NCBI GenBank assembly: GCA_023230505.1
Contig: JALNXF010000001.1
Span: forward strand, 310,001-374,000
Reading direction: 5' to 3'
From: Candidatus Altimarinota bacterium
GTDB taxonomy: Bacteria > Patescibacteriota > Gracilibacteria > BD1-5 > UBA2023
Length of the DNA: 64,000 nt
The notes under the pieces were generated by a model, which did not search any database, was not told where the DNA came from, and saw only the letters and a list, made by a program, of their open reading frames with translations. This document shows positions 1 through 10,727 of the stretch, piece after piece; positions within the stretch are counted from its first letter, which is position 1, and each line of letters opens with the position of its first letter. A program made the translations under genes and the position numbers.

Positions 1-550
1 GTTCTATTATTTCTTCTTTATTTTCTTTTTGATAAAAATAAAAATGAAAATTAGCCTTTGGATATTTTTTAGATAAAATTTCAGGCGTTTTCATTTGTCT
101 TACTATTTTTAAATTATCTCACTTATTTCCTGGTAATTGAAATTTATCAATAATTGTTACTCCTAATTTATTTTTATCTGAATAATCAAGTAAATCGAGA
201 GTCAAATCACTTCCGCATATTTTATCTCAATATTTTTTGTATAAATAATTTTTTCTAAATAAAATATTAAATACAAAATATGGTAAAAATAAAATATTTA
301 AGTATTTGAAATTATTGTCCAATATTTGAAAGGCTATATAAAGACCTATTCAATCACTCGTTAAATAATTAGCCTTTTTAAGTATCTCAGTAAATTCACT
401 ATCTTTTTTTATTGCAAGTAATATTTCTGGATTTGGCGTAAAAATTATAGATTGTTCACTATTATTTAATATTTCATTTAAAAAATTTTTATAATTTAAT
501 TTTTGTAATTCAACTCAAAAAATTTTCATAGAATTTATTTTAGTTATCAT
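1..550 (-). CDS. WecG/TagA/CpsF-family glycosyltransferase (3' end outside window)
   Basis: The reading frame starts at an ATG at 550 and runs off the left edge of the window, giving 183 residues of the N-terminal part. Residues near 38 read IIFTPNPEILLAIKKD, followed by a segment ending in SDWIGLY and later ICGSDL. This matches the order in WecG/TagA/CpsF transferases (TPNPE, then a DG-like acceptor motif, then an R/K-x-G-x-D-L motif). These enzymes transfer N-acetylmannosamine or a related sugar to lipid-linked precursors of wall or capsule polymers. The usual DG of the acceptor motif reads DWIG here. In-frame TGA codons are read as glycine. No Shine-Dalgarno site precedes the start, as for most genes in this window. 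Confidence 0.8.
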
Positions 551-702
551 AGTTTTGTAAAAATTTAATTATTACTTATATAATTTATTTTGATAATATT
601 AAAAAAATATAAATTGTAAAGTTTATAAGTATTAATATGTAAATTCTATTGCTTTTTTTATAAAAATTATTATAACTTAAGATATTTCCTTACTAAAATA
701 GT

Positions 703-2694
703 ATGACTATTCTTAAAGAAATAGAACATAAAAAGAAAAAAAAGATAAAATACTATATTTTTTTTGTTATATTCTTGAGTATTATTGGCTATATAATCTA
801 TAATTCATTTTTAAAAAAACATGAATTAGACTTTAAAATATATACCGTTTGAACATGAAATATTGTAAATTCCTTAAATAATGATTGAAAAATCTATTAT
901 AAGGAACAATACAACATCAACTTCCCTATTTCTGGAACACTTTCAAAAATTTATAAAAATGAATGAGAATTAGTTAAAAAATGAGACTGGATAGCTTCTC
1001 TTGATAACACATATTTAAAAATAAATGTAGATAAGGCTCAAATTGCACTAAATACTGCCTTAGCCAATTTGGAAGCAAAAAAGGCAACAAAAAATATTTC
1101 TGGTGATTTAAAAATTTGAGAATCTCAAGTTGAAGCAAATAAAACTATTTTAGAATGAATTATAAAAACAAATGAACTAGAATTAGAAAATGCATCAAAA
1201 AATCTTGAAATAGCAAAAAATGATTATGATTTTGTTAAAAATTTAACTCAAAAAGATATTGATAATGCAAATTCAACCCTAGAAATAGCACAAAAAAACT
1301 ATGATAATTGACTTTCAACTCTTGATTTAATTAAAAACCAAGAGCAGGAAAAATTAGTAAATCTACAAGAAAAATGATTTTTACAAATAGAAAATAGTAT
1401 CCCTCTTCTTGAAAAATATTTAAAAGATACCGATGTTTTACTCTGAATTACAGATAAAAATAAGGCTTTAAATGATTCTTTTGAGGTATATCTTTGAGCT
1501 AAAAATACAGGCCTTAAAATTAGTGCTGAGAATAGTTTTAGAGAAGCATCAAATCTTTATGAAGATTATATAAAAAACCGGAGTGAATTTAATAAAACTA
1601 ATTATAGCTTAGCAATAAATAAATTACAGGAAATAAATGATATTGAAAATTCGGTTAATACAATGCTTAATCTAACTCTAGATGTACTTAAAAATTCAAT
1701 TTCTTCCACAAATTTTTCTCAGGAAACAATTAATTTATATATTTCATCTTTTGAATTAAATATTATAAATCTTAATTCATCTATTTCCCTTATTACACAA
1801 TCAAAGCAAGCAATTCAAGAACAAGAAACATTATTAAATTATAAAATTGAAAATCAAAATAAAGAAATTGAATCTTTGAATTTGCAATTAGAATTAGCAA
1901 AAAACAATTTTGATAAAATAAATTTAAATATAGAAAATACTATACAGGATACAAAATTTAAATTAGACCTTGCCATAAATCAATACAACAATACTAAAAC
2001 AAAAACAGATAATAATATTGCTCAAGCAAAATCACAAATTAACATTTCTGAGGCTAGCCTAGATTATAAAAAAGATCTACCAAGTGAGAAAGAATTAGCA
2101 CCATTTTATAAGGCAATAGAAAATTCAAAAAAATGATTAGAAGAAGCGAATAAGAGAATAGAAGATTCTATATTAAAAAGCCCAATTAATGGGCACATTT
2201 GAAAATTGTATATTAATAAAATAGGTTCTCAAATTAATTCACAAAGTGTAAACCCATTTTTAATAATTATAAATAAGGATAAGCTTTATATAGAGACAAA
2301 TATTGAGGAAAATGATATACCAAATATTAAACTCTGACAAAAAATAAATATTTCATTTGATTCTCTAGATAATGTAAAAATTAAATGAGTTGTAACTTAT
2401 ATTTCGGATAAATCTATGACAGATGAGAACGATATTGTAAGCTATAAAGTGAACGTTGATTTACTTGAAAATAATTCTCAAATTAAAGAATGATTTACTA
2501 CTGGACTTGACTTTATTATTGAAGAAAAAGATAATGTAATTCTTGTACCAATCGAGGCAGTTAAGGAGGAAAAAAATATAAAAAGTGTAATTCTAAAAGA
2601 TGGAACTTCTGTAAATATAGAAACCTGAATTGCCGACGGAAATTTCTACGAAGTAACAAAAGGACTTAAAATCTGAGACGAAATTAGATATTAG
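703..2694 (+). CDS. HlyD/MacA-type membrane fusion (adaptor) protein of an ABC exporter
   Basis: The protein has 663 residues. A lysine-rich N-terminus is followed by one membrane segment (about residues 15-35). A biotinyl-lipoyl-like half motif comes next (FPISGTLSKIYKNEGELVKK, near residue 75). A coiled-coil region of roughly 400 residues, rich in E, K, N and Q, follows. The second lipoyl half (SPINGHIGKLYINK, near residue 496) and a beta-barrel/MP domain end the protein. This is the layout of HlyD/MacA adaptors, with an unusually long hairpin. The ATPase and permease genes follow on the same strand, so it is probably the extracytoplasmic part of a MacAB-like exporter. The substrate cannot be told from sequence. 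About 20 TGA codons are read as glycine. Confidence 0.85.
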
Positions 2695-2727
2695 GTATAA
2701 CTGTGAATATTACAAAGCATTCCTTTG

Positions 2728-2876
2728 TTGTCATCCTGAGTGTAGTGAGTAAAGCGTAGCGGAACGAACGAAGTCGAAGGATCTATTAAATTAAAATAAA
2801 CCTTATTTTTAAAAATGTAAAAACTAAAGTTTTTAATTAAGTAAATAGATTTCTCGACAAGCTCGAAATGACATTG
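2728..2876. repeat. Intergenic inverted repeat between adaptor and ATPase genes
   Basis: Two imperfectly complementary arms face each other: TGTCATCCTGAG with GAAGTCGAAGGATCTATT at 2728-2788, and AAATAGATTTCTCGACAAGC with TCGAAATGACA at 2843-2873. The arms could fold into a long hairpin around an AT-rich centre. The right arm resembles a second site at 19272-19298 in this window, so this is a dispersed element and not a gene-specific signal. It has clearly more G+C than the surrounding DNA. Its place inside an exporter operon could affect expression of the downstream ATPase and permease; that is inference. Confidence 0.7.
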
Positions 2877-2942
2877 TAGAGCTCAATATAATAAGAAGGA
2901 ATGTTCTAATAATAAACATTAATTATTAATTCTTAATTTTCT

Positions 2943-3629
2943 ATGTTAATTGAATTAAAAGATTTACATAAATCATATTTTCTCGAGAATTGAGAGGAAG
3001 TACCTGTTTTAAAATGAGTAAATTTATCTGTGGACACTGGAAATTTTATCGCATTAATGTGAGAAAGTGGAAGTGGAAAAACGACTCTTTTAAATGTAAT
3101 TTGAGCGCTACATCCACTTACAAAATGAGAATATATTTTGGAGTGAGAAAATATATCTGAAATAGATGATGACGAAACTCTGTCATACATTAGAAATAAA
3201 AAAATGTGATATATTTTCCAACAATTTAATTTACTTCCAAAGCTGAATGCCCTAGAAAATGTCGCTCTCCCCGCTCTATATCTCTGAGTAAATAAAAAAG
3301 AAAGACTAGAAAAAGCAACAAAACTTCTTGAAAAAGTATGACTACAAGATAAGTTAAATTCATTTCCCTGAGAATTATCCTGAGGTCAGCAACAAAGAAT
3401 ATCAATAGCTCGAAGCCTTATAAATGACCCAGATATTTTGCTTGCTGACGAGCCAACCGGGTCTCTTGACTCCAAAGTTTCACTTGAAATAATGGAACTT
3501 ATTCTAAGCCTTAAAAAAAGCTGAAAAACTATAATTATGGTAACCCATGCTCCCCTTGTCGCCAAATACGCCGACAAAATAATTTTTCTAGAAGACTGAG
3601 TAATTACAAATTATGATTATAAAATCTAA
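2943..3629 (+). CDS. MacB-like ABC transporter ATP-binding protein
   Basis: This 228-residue protein is a complete ABC ATPase of the lipoprotein/macrolide exporter class. The Walker A motif GESGSGKTT lies near residue 40, a Q-loop FQQFNLLP near 98, the signature [15 protein letters not shown] near 145 and Walker [14 protein letters not shown] near 165, followed by VTHAP with the switch histidine. Several of these glycines are TGA codons. It energises the exporter formed with the adaptor upstream and the permease that begins 9 bases downstream. It sits 248 bases after the adaptor gene, with an inverted repeat in the gap. The start has no Shine-Dalgarno site but lies in an AT-rich context like its neighbours. 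Confidence 0.95.
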
Positions 3630-3638
3630 TTAAAATTT

Positions 3639-4829
3639 ATGCTTAAAGAAATAATCATACAAGCTCTTAAAGCTCTCTCTTGAAATAAGATGAGGTCTAG
3701 TTTATCTGCTTTATGAATAATTATTTGAGTTTTTACCATTGTAATTGTGACGGCTATTTGAGCCTGAGTTCAGAAAGCTATAAATGACCAATTTAGTTTT
3801 TTAAATGTAACAACTCTCGTCGTTGCGCCGGTTGATACCAGTACTTCTAAATCAAAACTTAAGCAAGAAGATATAGATTATGTATTAAAAAAGAGTAAAA
3901 ATATTAAAATCTGAACTCCACTATACTTCTGAAAAACTACAGTAGTCGTAAATAAAGAGAAAAGACAATACAATATTATGGCTTGAAATGATAGTTTTTA
4001 TGAGGCTTTTCCTATGAGAATGGCTTACGGACGATTTTATAATACCCAAGAAGCAATAAGCTGAAAAAGAGTTGTTATTATATGAAAGAAGGTTATTGAC
4101 GACCTATTCAATGGAAATATGAACTCAGTCGGAAAACATATTTTAATAGGTTGAAAAGATTTTACAATAATATGAGTAATGGCTCCATCTAGCTGAGTCT
4201 GAGCTCTATCATTTGATGATTCAGTTACTATGCCAATTAATACAAGTAATAAGTTCCTATCTAGCACCAGAGAACCAACAGCTATGATATTTCTCGCTAC
4301 AAATCTTGAATCTGTAAAAGATGGAATGGATGATTTAAAAAAATATCTAAGAGAGGCTCACAATTTAAAATGAGACGGAAATGATGACTTTTATGTAGAA
4401 GACCAATGATCAATTCTAATTATGGCAAGAGCTGCGGCCGATGTAACAAAATATCTGTTAATTTGAATTTGAGCCATAGTGCTAGTCGTATCTGGAATTG
4501 GCATAATGAATATAATGTATGCCGGAGTGGCAGAGAGAAGAAGAGAAATAGGAATTATGAAATCTATCTGAGCCAGAAAAAAAGATATTTTACTCCAGTT
4601 TTTAATAGAAAGTATCATACTCACTATAATTTGATGATTAGTTTGAATTATTTTATGAGAGACAATGATATTATTATTTAATAGCGCAACTCCATACACA
4701 ATAATTAGAAGCGATTTTTGAATGATTTTATCTCTAATTTTTGCGATGATTATCTGAGTATCTTTTTGAATATACCCAGCCAACAAAGCCGCGAATTTAG
4801 ACCCCGTGGATGCACTGAAAAATAGTTAA
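3639..4829 (+). CDS. MacB/FtsX-type ABC transporter permease
   Basis: The 396-residue protein has an N-terminal membrane segment (about residues 20-42), a large extracytoplasmic MacB_PCD-like domain (residues 45-260) and three C-terminal membrane segments. The conserved FtsX-type motif [20 protein letters not shown], next to SIGARKKDIL, lies between the first and second of these. The end reads [18 protein letters not shown], typical of MacB/LolC-family permeases. It pairs with the ATPase 9 bases upstream and probably with the HlyD-like adaptor. Such systems extrude peptides, antibiotics or lipoproteins; no substrate can be assigned. Many glycines are TGA codons. A strong hairpin terminator follows the stop codon. 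Confidence 0.92.
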
Positions 4830-4840
4830 AAGAAAATTAA

Positions 4841-4870
4841 AAGGCGAACTCTCTCGAGTTCGCCTTTTTT
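4841..4870. terminator. Bidirectional Rho-independent terminator
   Basis: A perfect stem pairs AAGGCGAACTC with GAGTTCGCCTT and is flanked by an A-rich run on the left and six T on the right. It lies between the converging exporter operon (stop at 4829) and the TPM operon (stop at 4916), so it can end transcription from both sides. Confidence 0.9.
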
Positions 4871-4915
4871 ATACATTTTCCAATTATGTTTATTGTATTT
4901 TTGTTTTTGTGAGTT

Positions 4916-5404
4916 CTACCACCTCCCCATTATGACAACATCATTTGAGATTTCGTTGATGTCATCTGGTTTTACTGGAAAATGCTTTGCGAGGCGATCA
5001 CCTAACTGGTAAATCACGTTGCAGATAGCATCGACCGGACGCTCGGATTTGATTCCTACAATGATTTGAATGATAAGAGATTCCCAATTGATTTGAGGCG
5101 AGATATTATCTATCGCCATATCAGGTTGTATCCTTACCATTTTCTCCTCGAGAGAAATCAGAATAAGTACTCCGGTGGCTTCTTTTGTCTTATTGATGCC
5201 GAGTTTATGAAACAAAGACTTCGCACGCCTCGTAACAGCCTTTTCCTTGTCAGCTCGTGAGAGCCTTGGAATAAGACTTGATGCCGAAGCGATGGCAACC
5301 TTTATTTCGCCGGCAGTTTCTTTCTCAACATCGGTAATTGTATTTTTGATTTTCTGGAGCTCTGTCTCAGATAAAAAAGTCAGAGCATCATTTTTTTTCT
5401 TCAT
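4916..5404 (-). CDS. TPM-domain protein without signal peptide
   Basis: This 162-residue protein starts with a lysine-rich stretch and contains a TPM-like core: a SETELQKI helix, ETAGEIKVAI, then GVLILISLEEKMVRI and a following helix region. TPM domains were first described in TLP18.3/Psb32/MolO-type proteins. Unlike the neighbouring upstream gene, it has no signal peptide, and the C-terminal half is diverged. It is the third gene of a lemA-TPM-TPM operon and starts 15 bases after the previous stop, preceded by a strong AAGGAGGAG ribosome site. It uses no TGA codon, ends in TAG, and is far richer in G+C than the flanking genes, which suggests acquisition from a standard-code organism. Confidence 0.75.
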   Translation of the reverse strand: MKKKNDALTFLSETELQKIKNTITDVEKETAGEIKVAIASASSLIPRLSRADKEKAVTRRAKSLFHKLGINKTKEATGVLILISLEEKMVRIQPDMAIDNISPQINWESLIIQIIVGIKSERPVDAICNVIYQLGDRLAKHFPVKPDDINEISNDVVIMGRW

Positions 5405-5419
5405 TGCTCTCCTCCTTTT

Positions 5420-6241
5420 CTACCAGCTTCCAGAAGCTCCGCCTCCGCCAAAACCACCGCCTCCGCCACCGAATCCTCCGCCTCCACCGCCACCACCGGC
5501 TATTCCGACCTCAAGGACTATACGTCCAGCAAGCCCAAGAATAAAACCTCCGATAATGAAAATAAAAAGCAACGGAAATGTGACATTGAACATGAAATAT
5601 CCTAGGGCTGGTCCAAGAACTGCGCCAATACTACCCCCTAGAAAAATATTTGCAAAACCAGCTATTCCGGTAATGACAAAGAAGATAATTAGCCCAAACT
5701 GAAGCATACTGTCTTCCTTTTCCTTTTCTCCGTCTTTTGCAGTCTTGCCGTCGCCTTTGTATTCGCCTTTTACAGCAAGTTTGATTTTGGCGATAGCAGT
5801 CTCCAGGGCTTCGGCTGTTTTACCAGCTTTTAGACGTGGAGACATTTCTTGGTCAATAATACGACCAGAGATAAGGTCGGTAAGAGTACCTTCCAATCCC
5901 CTGCCGACTTCGATTCGGATTTTGCGGTCAGCCTTGGCAAGAGTTATGATAACACCATTATCTTTGCCCTTGTGTCCAGCTTTCCAGCTTTCTGCGACCT
6001 TAATGGAGAATCCTTCAATATCTTCTCCTTCAAGGGATGGGATTGTTAAAATGAAGATTTGATTACTTGTTGCTGATTCATACAACTCAAGGTCACGAGA
6101 TATACGGTCTACCTCGTCTTTTGAGAGCATGCCAGCATAGTCATTCACATAACCTGTGAGTTTTGGGACTTCCAGGGCGTATCCGCTTGTAGCGATTACC
6201 AGAAGAAGTGCCCAAACAAACGGAATAATAAATTTTTTCAT
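5420..6241 (-). CDS. YgcG-type TPM-domain membrane protein with glycine-rich tail
   Basis: The 273-residue protein has an N-terminal signal segment (residues 1-22), then a TPM domain beginning KLTGYVNDYAGMLSKDEVDR and carrying the family hallmarks SNQIFILTIPSLEGEDIE and RIEVGRGLEGTLTD. Two membrane segments follow near residues 180-245. The protein ends in a tail of almost pure glycine and phenylalanine finishing GASGSW, as in YgcG-family proteins. Its molecular function is not established. It lies 16 bases after lemA, with a consensus AGGAGG site. Every glycine uses a GGN codon and none uses TGA, unlike native genes here; with the high G+C this marks it as probable transferred DNA. Confidence 0.88.
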   Translation of the reverse strand: MKKFIIPFVWALLLVIATSGYALEVPKLTGYVNDYAGMLSKDEVDRISRDLELYESATSNQIFILTIPSLEGEDIEGFSIKVAESWKAGHKGKDNGVIITLAKADRKIRIEVGRGLEGTLTDLISGRIIDQEMSPRLKAGKTAEALETAIAKIKLAVKGEYKGDGKTAKDGEKEKEDSMLQFGLIIFFVITGIAGFANIFLGGSIGAVLGPALGYFMFNVTFPLLFIFIIGGFILGLAGRIVLEVGIAGGGGGGGGFGGGGGGFGGGGASGSW

Positions 6242-6257
6242 TCAGGCCTCCTGTTCA

Positions 6258-6866
6258 TTATTTCGCTGGACCGCCGAACCGGACCTTGGGGGCAGTCTTC
6301 GCCCCTTCATCAGCTTTGAAGGCTTCCTTGCGCTGAAGTTGGAGTAGCATTGCATTCGTCAGATTGTTCGGGAAGGTACGGATGGATGTATTGAAAATCT
6401 GCACTGCCTTGTTATAGCGAACGCGCGCAACATTAATCCGGTTTTCCGTTCCCTCGAGCTGATTTTGCAGATCAAGAAAACTCTGATTTGCCTTCAGGTC
6501 GGGGTATTTTTCGACCACAACCATCAGACGAGAAAGAGCACTCGAGAGCTCACCCTGACTTTGCTGAAACTTCTGAACCATCTCGGGATTGTTGATAACA
6601 TCCTTCCCGACCTGAATTGTGCCGACCTTGGCGCGAGCCTCGGTAACGGCAGTAAGGGTCTCCTTCTCGTGCGACGCGTAGGCCTTCACAGTCTCAACCA
6701 GATTCGGAATAAGATCAGCACGACGCTGGTATGATGCTTCCACATCACCCCATGCCGCGAAAACCCATTCCTCATTCTGCTGAATAGTGTTGTAACCACA
6801 GCCAGTCATCATGAACAGAACCGCCATCATTGCCATTGCCGAAAAAATCGAACTTTTCATCTTCAT
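6258..6866 (-). CDS. lemA: LemA-family lipoprotein
   Basis: This 202-residue protein begins with a lipoprotein signal ending in the lipobox MTGC (cysteine near residue 23), followed by the LemA core: QQNEEWVFAAWGDVEASYQR, RRADLIPNLVETVKAYASHE, then VVVEKYPDLKANQSFLDLQN, with NRINVARVRYNKAVQIFN and a C-terminal FP-x-N motif. LemA proteins are helical membrane-associated proteins often encoded next to TPM/YgcG genes, exactly as here. The two TPM genes follow in the same direction. It uses no TGA glycine codons and has more G+C than native genes. An AGAGGA site precedes the start. Its cellular role is unknown. Confidence 0.93.
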   Translation of the reverse strand: MKMKSSIFSAMAMMAVLFMMTGCGYNTIQQNEEWVFAAWGDVEASYQRRADLIPNLVETVKAYASHEKETLTAVTEARAKVGTIQVGKDVINNPEMVQKFQQSQGELSSALSRLMVVVEKYPDLKANQSFLDLQNQLEGTENRINVARVRYNKAVQIFNTSIRTFPNNLTNAMLLQLQRKEAFKADEGAKTAPKVRFGGPAK

Positions 6867-6981
6867 CGTCTTCGTCCTCTCTATGAGTTTTTGGGTTTAT
6901 AAAACATTTGTTGTTGTTTTTATACTACTACATAAGCCTATTAAACTTATAATTTTTAATTTAATTTTTTAATTGGAAAAT

Positions 6982-7056
6982 GTTAATGAGCCCGACAAAC
7001 AATAAAATTTACATTTGTCATGTTTATTGACTATAATTAAAATTATAAAATGTCAA
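6982..7056 (-). promoter_or_regulatory. lemA promoter and leader element with hairpin plus GCTCATTAAC
   Basis: On the minus strand TTGACA (7056-7051) is followed after 15 bases by TATAGT (7035-7030), a plausible promoter. The leader then holds an inverted repeat, GACAAA (7019-7014) and TTTGTC (6999-6994). After two bases comes the decamer GCTCATTAAC (6991-6982), about 115 bases before the lemA start. The same order occurs in the leader at 11529-11599, including the two-base gap between hairpin and decamer. The -35 box also lies inside a longer inverted repeat, AAAATGTCAA with TTGACATTTT (7047-7074). The rest of 6867-7153 is AT-rich, with nothing else recognised. Confidence 0.55.
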
Positions 7057-7153
7057 GTATATTTTTGACATTTTAATTTTTTATATTTTTTTGCAATATT
7101 TAAAATTTTTATATACTAGACTAAATTGTTAAATATTTTATAAAATAAATTTT

Positions 7154-8206
7154 ATGACTCCAAATATATCTAAACTAGAAAACCTAAATTTATCTTGAAA
7201 TTATCTAATTTCTAAATCTTCTGATATTAAATATCTTCTTTGATTGCAAGAAAGTAATAGAATTGAGATTCTAATTAAAAATAAAGTATTTTCTATTTTG
7301 GCAAATGCTTTAATTCTAGAAGAAATAAGTAAAAAATTTGATAGATACGATATTGTTGATGTAGAGGATAAAGATAGGATTAAAGCTTTATTCTCAAAAA
7401 TAAAACTATTGAAAGTCGACTCAACTCAAACAACTCTATCAAGAATAGAAAGAATTGAAAAATTATGAGTGAAAAAAATAAAATGAATAGAATCAGTAGT
7501 TTCAAATTTAAGAAAAGTAAAAACTAGTGAGGAAATTGAGCTAATCAGAAAATCCCAAGAAATTAATTTAAAAGCATTTGAGGTTGTTTTAGATAAAATC
7601 AGGCTTTGAATGACAGAATTTGAAATTGCAAAACTCATAAAAATAGCTCACCTAAAACTCTGAGCTACTTGAGAAAGTTTTGAGCCAATAGTTGCATTCT
7701 CAGATTGATGATCTTGCCCACATCATACAAATAGTAATGAGAGAAAATTAGTAAAATGAGACCAGATTTTATTTGATTTTTGATGTATTTATAATTGATA
7801 TTGCTCGGATATGACACGTGTAGTTTTTACTACTAAGCCAAATCCTGAACAAAAACAATTTTATGATTTATTAAAATACACAAACGAGGAATGTATGAAA
7901 TTCTGAAAAATCTGAATGGAATACAAAAAACTTCATCAAAAAGCAAATCAAATATTGTGAGAAAATTCAAAGTTTTTCACACATAATCTCTGACATGGAA
8001 TTGGAATTGATATCCACGAAACACCACTTTGAATGAGAGACCTAAGTACTAAAATCGAAGAAAACGATGTTTTCACAATAGAACCCGGACTTTATTTTCC
8101 AGAAAAATTCTGATTTAGATACGAGAATATTATAGTTGTTAAAAATGGGAAATTAGTTAATATTTTAGGAGAAATTGAAGATAAGGATTATGCTTTGGGG
8201 TTGTAG
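7154..8206 (+). CDS. M24-family Xaa-Pro aminopeptidase (PepP/PepQ-like)
   Basis: The protein has 350 residues: a small N-terminal creatinase-like domain (about 1-110) and a C-terminal pita-bread metallopeptidase fold. The metal ligands are recognisable in order: Asp in QILFDFG, Asp in CSDMTR, His in HNLGHGIGIDIHE, Glu in FTIEPGLYF and Glu in RYENI. These enzymes remove N-terminal residues that precede proline, using two metal ions in the cytoplasm. The gene stands alone and nearly abuts the opposing Nudix gene (stop codons 8206 and 8208). The ligand regions contain TGA glycine codons (the G of DFG and of GHG), supporting code 25. There is no Shine-Dalgarno site. Confidence 0.93.
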
Positions 8207-8207
8207 A

Positions 8208-8684
8208 CTACACTATCCCCTTCTCTCTCATATCCCTCACACGAATTTTAACCATTTCATGTAAAGTTGGGTCATCTATATCAAAAAATTTAATATCATT
8301 ATGCCGAATATCTCAAATTCAGATATTTTTCTCTTCATCATCTGACAAATGATATACATAAGTAATTGGGCAAGAGTGAGCTTTTACTCCTTCAAAATAT
8401 CAATTCTCAAATATATCATCATACACTCCCAAAAAAATCAACTTCCCCACATCGATATCAATTCACAATTCCTCCTTCATCTTCCTCCTTACTCCCTCCT
8501 CAATCGTCTCACCCTTATAACGCATTCCACCCGGAATATAATAAACTCACTTCAAAGGCTCGTTATTCCTCAACCCAAGCAAAATCTTCCCCTCCCCATT
8601 CACAAAAATAACATCAACAGATGAGACTATTGAATTAGTAATTACTTGTTTGTATATTTCTGGTGGTAGGTGCATAATTTGCAT
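8208..8684 (-). CDS. GDP-mannose mannosyl hydrolase-type Nudix protein
   Basis: This protein has 158 residues from the ATG at 8684; a start at 8675 would remove three residues and fits the family N-terminus (MHLPPEIYKQVI) equally well. It matches GDP-mannose mannosyl hydrolases: VDVIFVNGEGKILLGLRNNE, then YYIPGGMRYKGET, and a Nudix helix reading RRKMKEELGID. The first Glu of the canonical REUxEE is replaced by Lys. Altered Nudix boxes are typical of this subfamily, which hydrolyses GDP-mannose to GDP and mannose by substitution at carbon. It may adjust sugar-nucleotide pools for surface glycans. It converges with the M24 peptidase gene. Several glycines are TGA. Confidence 0.85.
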
Positions 8685-8741
8685 TATATTAGAATTAATG
8701 ATATTATTATAGCGATATTTTAAAATATATAAAAAAGAAAT

Positions 8742-9107
8742 ATGGAAAATGAAAAAGTATATGTTATTTTTTGAGAAGAAACTCTTTTAAATAAATGATT
8801 AGCAAATGCATTAAGATTAAAGATAAAAAAAGAGGTATTTAATAATTTAGGGGGAATAGATATAAATGATTATGTACTTATAGATTTACATAAAAATATA
8901 GATACATCACAGATAAAAGATTATGTATTGTGAATAAATGAAATTTTAAAGAATTCTATATTTATATCATTATATGTGGATTCAAGCATAGAGCAGTCAA
9001 AAGCTATTATAGAATCAGCTAAAGAAAATTTAAAATGAAGTGATATTACTATTAAATATTTTACAGAATTTTTAAATAATTCTCAAAATCGTTCTCAAAG
9101 TCAATAG
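8742..9107 (+). CDS. Hypothetical protein, 121 residues
   Basis: A complete reading frame from ATG 8742 to TAG 9107 with four TGA glycine codons. The protein alternates beta-like and helical segments (EKVYVIFGEETLLNKGLANA, then YVLIDLHKN, SIFISLYVDSS and a final amphipathic helix). This looks like a small alpha/beta domain with the rhythm of a receiver or Rossmann-like fold, but no family is recognised. Its last 47 bases overlap the end of the opposing gene at 9061-9792. Base composition and TGA use match native genes, so it is probably real. Confidence 0.6.
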
Positions 9108-9792
9108 AATTAATAATTTGATTTTTTACAGAAACTGAATTATAGAAGTTTTGAAAATCTTCCTTTTTTAGAGGAGATTCATAACTTCAATTTTTTTCTC
9201 AAATTGCCAAGAAATTATTACCATCGAACCGATTAAATCATCAGATATAGTATATTCATGATATTGAATTTTTATATTTATATATTATTGAATGATATCA
9301 TCAATTTAAAATTTCAATTTTTTTATGTCAATTTGGAGGAATAATTAAATTTTCTCATAATTTATTAATTTTTATAAAATTATTTTCTCAAGTATTTGTA
9401 GAAATAAAATAGTCTAAATCTAAAGCTTCATTTGTTCATTGATTTTTTAATAAAAGTGTTCAATTTTCTCTATCAGGAACAATAATTGGTCTAAATTCTT
9501 CTAACGCAATCGCACTTTGATTTTCGGTAAATTTATTAAACTTATTTGTTATAACTATTACAAAAAAAGCAATTATGGCACTTCAAATTCATCAAATAGC
9601 TTGTAGCCAATCAGTTATTTTAGCAGTATCTATTTTTGAATGACTAGTAGAACAAAAATTAAATATTCAAATAAATTTTGAGAATAAATTATAATCTCTC
9701 TGTAAGATATATAAAACTATTAATATTAATAAAATTCATTTCCAATTTTTCAACAAATTATTAAAAAACAAATAATCTTTAACTTTTTTCAT
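9061..9792 (-). CDS. Hypothetical membrane protein with two N-terminal helices
   Basis: The protein has 243 residues. Two membrane segments are visible: ILLILIVLYIL near residue 20 and GGIGSAIIAFFVIVI near residue 67. A hydrophilic C-terminal domain of about 160 residues follows, beta-rich in pattern and high in N and K (FRPIIVPDRENGTLLLKNQG, later YYIGGFNRFDGNNFLAIG). No family is recognised. The topology suggests a small membrane-anchored sensor or binding domain. Roughly 20 glycines are TGA, consistent with native origin. It overlaps the converging gene at 8742-9107 by 47 bases. Confidence 0.6.
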
Positions 9793-9891
9793 AGTATTAA
9801 ACTAAAAATTAAAATAATATTTGTTTTTGTTTTTTGTATTTTTTTGAAATATATTTGTTTTTACTAAAATAGCAAATATCTATTATAAAAT

Positions 9892-10629
9892 CTACCCCCT
9901 CAAATACCTCCCACATGTAAACCTCACATTCTCATCATCGGAATTCTTGCCTAGCCATTCTAGATAGTTTCGGTCATTTTTGGCTATTTCGGCGAAGGTG
10001 GTTCATTTGTATTTTCCAAAATTGATTTTTTTCAATAATATTGGGGAATTTGTGAGTTCTATCATTTTGGTGATTATTTCTGAGTCTGAGCTAAGTGAGA
10101 ATTTCTCTTTGATTAGGGAGAAAAAATATTTGAAGATTTGTTTCATTACAAGGACATCAGACATCGCATCGTGTGCTTTGAGGTTTGGAAAGGTGATTCA
10201 TTTTTCCATAAAATAGAATTTCAAAACATCTAATCTGTAGGTGTTTTCGAATTCTTCTTCTTGGTCCTGTAGAAGATGTTTGGTTATTTGGAGGGTATCA
10301 ATGAATTTATTTATTTGAAGTCAGACTTTAGTAAGCATTCATATATCAAATTGTACATTGTGCCCAACAAAAATCGTGTCATCTTTAATCTGTTCTAGGA
10401 GTTTGTATTCAGGAACTTGAGGAGAAAATATGGGGAAATCCTTTATGTCATTTTCCATAATACCGTGAGTAGCTTTTGAAATTAGTGAAATCTTAACAGT
10501 TCCATTGTTAAAAAATGAATTAACCTCGTGAACAATTTTAGAGTCAATTTCATTGATAAATCCCAGTTGAATAATAACATCCTGCTCCTGTATGCCCGTA
10601 GTCTCCGTATCAATAAAAGTCAAATTCAT
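9892..10629 (-). CDS. DnaQ-like 3'-5' exonuclease with DUF3820-type C-terminal domain
   Basis: Residues 1-165 form a DEDDh exonuclease: Exo I is FIDTETTG near residue 5, Exo II is GHNVQFDIG, and Exo III is a HDAMSD motif. This fold removes nucleotides from 3' ends and serves as a proofreading subunit or a stand-alone nuclease. The C-terminal part, from INFGKYKGTTFAEIAK to NYLEWLGKN, matches the DUF3820 domain often fused to such exonucleases. The start at 10629 is chosen because the Exo I strand begins at residue 3; an upstream in-frame ATG at 10683 would add an unconserved extension. The total is 245 residues. Confidence 0.88.
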
Positions 10630-10727
10630 GATAAAATTTTTTAAAAAGTTGAATTTATTATAAGGATTTTTTGTGGAATACAAGATTTTATTTGAAATAT
10701 GAAATGTAAATTATTTATAATAAAGCA

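Noticed and set aside
4916-6866. Proline-rich and other plus-strand frames opposite the TPM and lemA genes
   Set aside because: They are antisense shadows of GC-rich genes; the proline run is the reverse of the glycine-rich tail.
8208-8684. Degenerate, inactive Nudix box
   Set aside because: The missing first glutamate is normal for GDP-mannose mannosyl hydrolases.
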